A stretch of 10,500 nucleotides of DNA, from the NCBI GenBank assembly GCA_027324025.1, contig DAHVYW010000074.1, forward strand, positions 1-10,500. The letters are read 5' to 3'. The notes beneath the pieces are model-generated. The model was not told where the DNA came from. It searched no databases and worked only from the letters and a program-made list of their open reading frames with translations. Shown here one piece after another: positions 7,174-10,500 of the stretch (positions are counted from its first letter, which is position 1; each line of letters opens with the position of its first letter). Position numbers and translations under genes: made by a program. Source of the stretch: JAJZQD01 sp021847735. Lineage in GTDB: Bacteria > Bacillota > Thermincolia > Thermincolales > UBA2595.

Positions 7174-10100
7174 TTAATCCTCTTCTTCGAAAGCAAAATC
7201 GTCTTCGAGGAAGGCTTCATCAAAATCTTCGACTTCTTCTTCCTCTTCTGCGGGTTCAAAGCCTTCTTCACCCACGGGCTCTCCCTGGATGTCAATACCA
7301 AGTTCTTTGGCAGCTTCAGTGACATCCTCTTCAGCTTCTTTAATTTCAATTTCCCTGTCATCCTCGGACAGCACCCTGACATCTAATCCCAGGCTTTGCA
7401 GTTCCTTGATAAGAACTTTGAATGACTCAGGGACCCCCGGTTCGGGAACATTCTCACCTTTTACAATAGCCTCATAAGTTTTCACCCGCCCGACGACATC
7501 GTCGGATTTAACAGTAAGAATCTCCTGCAGGGTATACGCAGCTCCGTAAGCTTCCAGAGCCCATACTTCCATTTCGCCAAAACGCTGCCCACCAAACTGA
7601 GCCTTACCGCCGAGAGGCTGCTGTGTAACAAGGGAGTATGGTCCGGTTGACCTGGCATGAATTTTATCGTCAACCAGGTGAGCCAGTTTTAACATATATA
7701 CATACCCAACAGTTATCGGGTTATCGAAAGGTTCTCCGGTGCGCCCGTCGTACAAAGGAGTTTTGCCGTCCGGAGGCAGCCCCGCTTTCTTCAAAGTCCC
7801 GAGCACGTCTTCTTCCGTGGCCCCGTCAAATACAGGGGTAGCCACATGAATCCCCAGGGTTTTGGCGGCCCAACCGAGATGAGTCTCCAGGACCTGCCCC
7901 AGGTTCATCCGGGAAGGTACGCCCAAAGGATTAAGCACTATTTCAATAGGAGTACCGTCAGGCATGAACGGCATATCTTCCTCAGCCATTATCCTGGCAA
8001 TAACACCTTTGTTCCCGTGGCGGCCCGCCATTTTATCCCCTTCGGATATTTTCCGTTTTTGAGCGATATATACTCTTACAAGCTGATTAACACCGGGCGC
8101 CAGTTCGTCCCCGTTCTCCCGGGAGAACACTTTAACGTCAACCACCTTGCCTGATTCCCCGTGGGGAACGCGGAGGGATGTATCCCTGACTTCGCGGGCT
8201 TTCTCACCGAAAATAGCCCTCAACAGTCTCTCTTCGGCTGTCAGTTCGGTTTCACCCTTGGGAGTTACCTTCCCGACCAGGATATCGCTGGGCCGTACTT
8301 CTGCCCCGACACGGATAATTCCCCGGTCATCGAGGTCTTTCAAGACATCTTCTCCGACATTCGGAATGTCTCTGGTGATTTCTTCAGGGCCAAGTTTGGT
8401 ATCCCTGGCATCACACTCATATTCTTCTATATGGATGGAGGTAAAGTAGTCTTCTCTGACTAGCTTATTACTGACTAGGATTGCATCCTCATAGTTGTAA
8501 CCTTCCCACGGCATAAAGGCTACTAGAACGTTGCGGCCCAAAGCCAACTCGCCCATATCAGTAGAAGGTCCGTCAGCAATGATATCCCCGGCTTCGGTTC
8601 TAACGCCGGCTTCTACAATGGGTTTCTGGTTCATACACGTGCCCTGGTTCGATCTGGTAAACTTCGTTAATTTGTATGTATCGGTCTCGCCTTTATCGGT
8701 TTTTATAACTATTTCGCTAGCGGTAACCTTATGTATATGTCCCGGATTCCTGGCAATAACCACAACTCCGGAATCTCTCGCTGCCTTGTATTCTATCCCG
8801 GTACCCACCAACGGGGCCTCGGTCCTTAAGAGGGGAACAGCCTGCCTCTGCATGTTAGAGCCCATCAAAGCCCTGTTGGCGTCATCGTTTTCCAGAAACG
8901 GGATGAGGGCTGTGGCGATACTTACCACCTGCTTGGGTGAAACATCCATGTAGTCAACCTTTTCAGATGTAACAACCATAATATCATGCCCGTGCCTGGC
9001 GTTAACTTTTGCTGTAACAAACTTCTTATCCTCGTCTAAAATCGCATTGGCCTGGGCTACAACATAGTTGTCCTCTTCGTCAGCAGTTAAATATTCAATT
9101 TCGTCTGTGACCTGGCCTTTGTCCTTGTCAACCTTACGATACGGTGTCTCAATAAATCCGAACTCGTTAATCCGGGCAAAGGTACTCAGGGATCCGATTA
9201 ATCCGATGTTAGGTCCTTCCGGGGTTTCTATGGGGCACATCCGACCGTAGTGAGAGTGGTGGACGTCACGCACTTCAAAACCCGCCCTCTCCCGGCTAAG
9301 TCCCCCTGGACCAAGCGCGCTTAAACGACGTTTATGGGTCAATTCAGCCAAGGGGTTAGTCTGGTCCATAAACTGCGATAACTGGCTGCTCCCGAAAAAC
9401 TCTTTAATGGCCGCTACAACCGGCCTAATATTGATTAGCACCTGCGGTGTTATGACGTCCACATCCTGGATCGTCATTCGTTCCCGTACCACCCGTTCCA
9501 TTCTTGATAAACCTATCCGGAACTGGTTCTGAAGCAGCTCTCCTACAGAGCGCAGCCGCCTGTTACCCAAGTGGTCAATATCGTCTGCTCTACCCTCACC
9601 GTCCATCAGTTTGAGCAAATACTGGGCTGCTGCAATTATATCGTTTTTAGTGAGGTTCCTTATTTCGGGAGCGATACCCACTTTGAGTTTCTTGTTTAGT
9701 TTATACCGGCCTACACTTGCCAGATCGTATCTCTTAGGATCAAAAAACAATGTTTCCAACAAACCCCGGGCGCTTTCAACAGTCGGTGGTTCTCCCGGTC
9801 TCAGCCTTTTATAAATTTCAACCAGGGCTTCTTCTTCCGAATCGGTATTATCTCTTTCAAGGGTGGCCCTAATCCGCTCATCATCACCAAATAGTTCCAG
9901 GACCTTAGCATTGGTGCCATATCCCAAAGCCCTTATAAGTACTGTGGTAGGTAATTTACGAGTTCTGTCAATGCGTACGAATAGGTTGTCATTCAGGTCG
10001 GTCTCAAACTCCAACCAGGCGCCCCGGTTGGGAATTATAGTGGCGCTGTATAGCCTTTTACCACTGGTGTCTATTTGTTCAGCATAATACACGCCAGGGG

Positions 10101-10500
10101 AGCGGACTAACTGGCTGACTATAACTCTTTCAGCCCCGTTAATGATAAAAGTTCCCTTTTCAGTCATTAACGGAAAATCTCCCATAAAGACTTCCTGTTC
10201 CTTCACTTCTCCCGTTTCCTTGTTAATCAGACGAACCTTAACCCGTAAAGGTGCAGCATATGTAACGTCCCTTTCCTTGCAGTCCTCAACGGTATACTTC
10301 GGTTCTCCCAGGATGTAGTCAACGAACTCAAGAATTAAATTACCCGTGAAATCCTGAATGGGGGAAATGTCGTAAAACATTTCACGTAAACCTTCTCTAA
10401 GAAACCATTCATACGAATTTTGCTGGATCTCAATCAGATTGGGCATTTCCAGTACTTCTTGGATCTTTGCGTAACTCCATCTCTCCCGCTTCCCCACCTT
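7174..10500 (-). CDS. rpoB: DNA-directed RNA polymerase subunit beta (5' end outside the window)
   Basis: Beta is the second large catalytic subunit of RNA polymerase and the target of rifampicin. Counting from the GTG at 10497, 1107 residues are visible. The frame stays open to the window edge with a Lys codon before that GTG, and no ribosome binding site can be seen, so the true start probably lies a few codons upstream and the GTG is an internal Val. Seen in order: beta lobe and protrusion segments, the rifampicin region GSSQLSQFMDQ...ALGPGGL at 369-400 with wild-type Gln375, Asp378, His388, Arg391 and Ser393; CPIETPEGPNIGLI at 421-434; the active-site segment KMAGRHGNKG at 822-831; and the C-terminal clamp region with HARSTGPYSLVTQQPLGGKA (947-966). 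The last 35 residues are very acidic (20 Asp/Glu). No lineage-specific insertion is evident. rpoC follows after 52 bp. Confidence 0.99.
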   Translation of the reverse strand, partial: KVGKRERWSYAKIQEVLEMPNLIEIQQNSYEWFLREGLREMFYDISPIQDFTGNLILEFVDYILGEPKYTVEDCKERDVTYAAPLRVKVRLINKETGEVKEQEVFMGDFPLMTEKGTFIINGAERVIVSQLVRSPGVYYAEQIDTSGKRLYSATIIPNRGAWLEFETDLNDNLFVRIDRTRKLPTTVLIRALGYGTNAKVLELFGDDERIRATLERDNTDSEEEALVEIYKRLRPGEPPTVESARGLLETLFFDPKRYDLASVGRYKLNKKLKVGIAPEIRNLTKNDIIAAAQYLLKLMDGEGRADDIDHLGNRRLRSVGELLQNQFRIGLSRMERVVRERMTIQDVDVITPQVLINIRPVVAAIKEFFGSSQLSQFMDQTNPLAELTHKRRLSALGPGGLSRERAGFEVRDVHHSHYGRMCPIETPEGPNIGLIGSLSTFARINEFGFIETPYRKVDKDKGQVTDEIEYLTADEEDNYVVAQANAILDEDKKFVTAKVNARHGHDIMVVTSEKVDYMDVSPKQVVSIATALIPFLENDDANRALMGSNMQRQAVPLLRTEAPLVGTGIEYKAARDSGVVVIARNPGHIHKVTASEIVIKTDKGETDTYKLTKFTRSNQGTCMNQKPIVEAGVRTEAGDIIADGPSTDMGELALGRNVLVAFMPWEGYNYEDAILVSNKLVREDYFTSIHIEEYECDARDTKLGPEEITRDIPNVGEDVLKDLDDRGIIRVGAEVRPSDILVGKVTPKGETELTAEERLLRAIFGEKAREVRDTSLRVPHGESGKVVDVKVFSRENGDELAPGVNQLVRVYIAQKRKISEGDKMAGRHGNKGVIARIMAEEDMPFMPDGTPIEIVLNPLGVPSRMNLGQVLETHLGWAAKTLGIHVATPVFDGATEEDVLGTLKKAGLPPDGKTPLYDGRTGEPFDNPITVGYVYMLKLAHLVDDKIHARSTGPYSLVTQQPLGGKAQFGGQRFGEMEVWALEAYGAAYTLQEILTVKSDDVVGRVKTYEAIVKGENVPEPGVPESFKVLIKELQSLGLDVRVLSEDDREIEIKEAEEDVTEAAKELGIDIQGEPVGEEGFEPAEEEEEVEDFDEAFLEDDFAFEEED

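Noticed and set aside
3684..8463. Many + strand frames of 60-122 codons antisense to rpoC and rpoB
   Set aside because: All lie inside intact polymerase genes, show no family motif, and have no promoter or ribosome binding site standing out.

Overview
The window is an ordinary, highly conserved stretch of a bacterial chromosome. It holds the transcription/translation core cluster rpoB-rpoC-(L7Ae-like gene)-rpsL-rpsG-fusA-tuf. All seven genes lie on the minus strand, so the transcript runs from the right end (10500) to the left end (1). The gene order, the L7Ae-family gene between rpoC and rpsL, the RpoC without the large trigger-loop insertion of Proteobacteria, and strong AGGAGG-type ribosome binding sites all point to a Firmicute. 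The wording of the proteins looks most like Clostridia of the Desulfotomaculum/Pelotomaculum/Thermincola kind; that lower-rank placement is inferred from memory of the families, not from a search.

Layout from right to left in transcription order: rpoB (10500-7174, start codon just outside the window), 52 bp spacer, rpoC (7121-3651), 47 bp, a small L7Ae-like K-turn RNA-binding protein gene (3603-3352), 113 bp spacer with a strong hairpin, rpsL (3238-2861), 41 bp, rpsG (2819-2346), 58 bp, fusA (2287-212), 87 bp, and the first 41 codons of tuf (124-1, cut by the window edge). No tRNA, rRNA, mobile element, CRISPR array or long non-coding stretch is present, and the longest gap is 113 bp. No gap holds a convincing Rho-independent terminator in the direction of transcription, which fits one long operon with possible internal promoters.

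The genes work together in making the expression machinery. RpoB and RpoC form the active centre of RNA polymerase, S12 and S7 build the decoding region and head of the 30S subunit, EF-Tu delivers aminoacyl-tRNA and EF-G drives translocation. The L7Ae-like protein is a ribosome-associated RNA binder of uncertain role.

I found no undescribed system here. The observations worth a second look are small: four of six visible start codons are GTG or TTG, two ribosome binding sites contain uninterrupted G runs (6 and 8), a 10-bp perfect stem lies between the L7Ae-like gene and rpsL, and the fusA-tuf spacer has alternative hairpins beside a TATAAT box.
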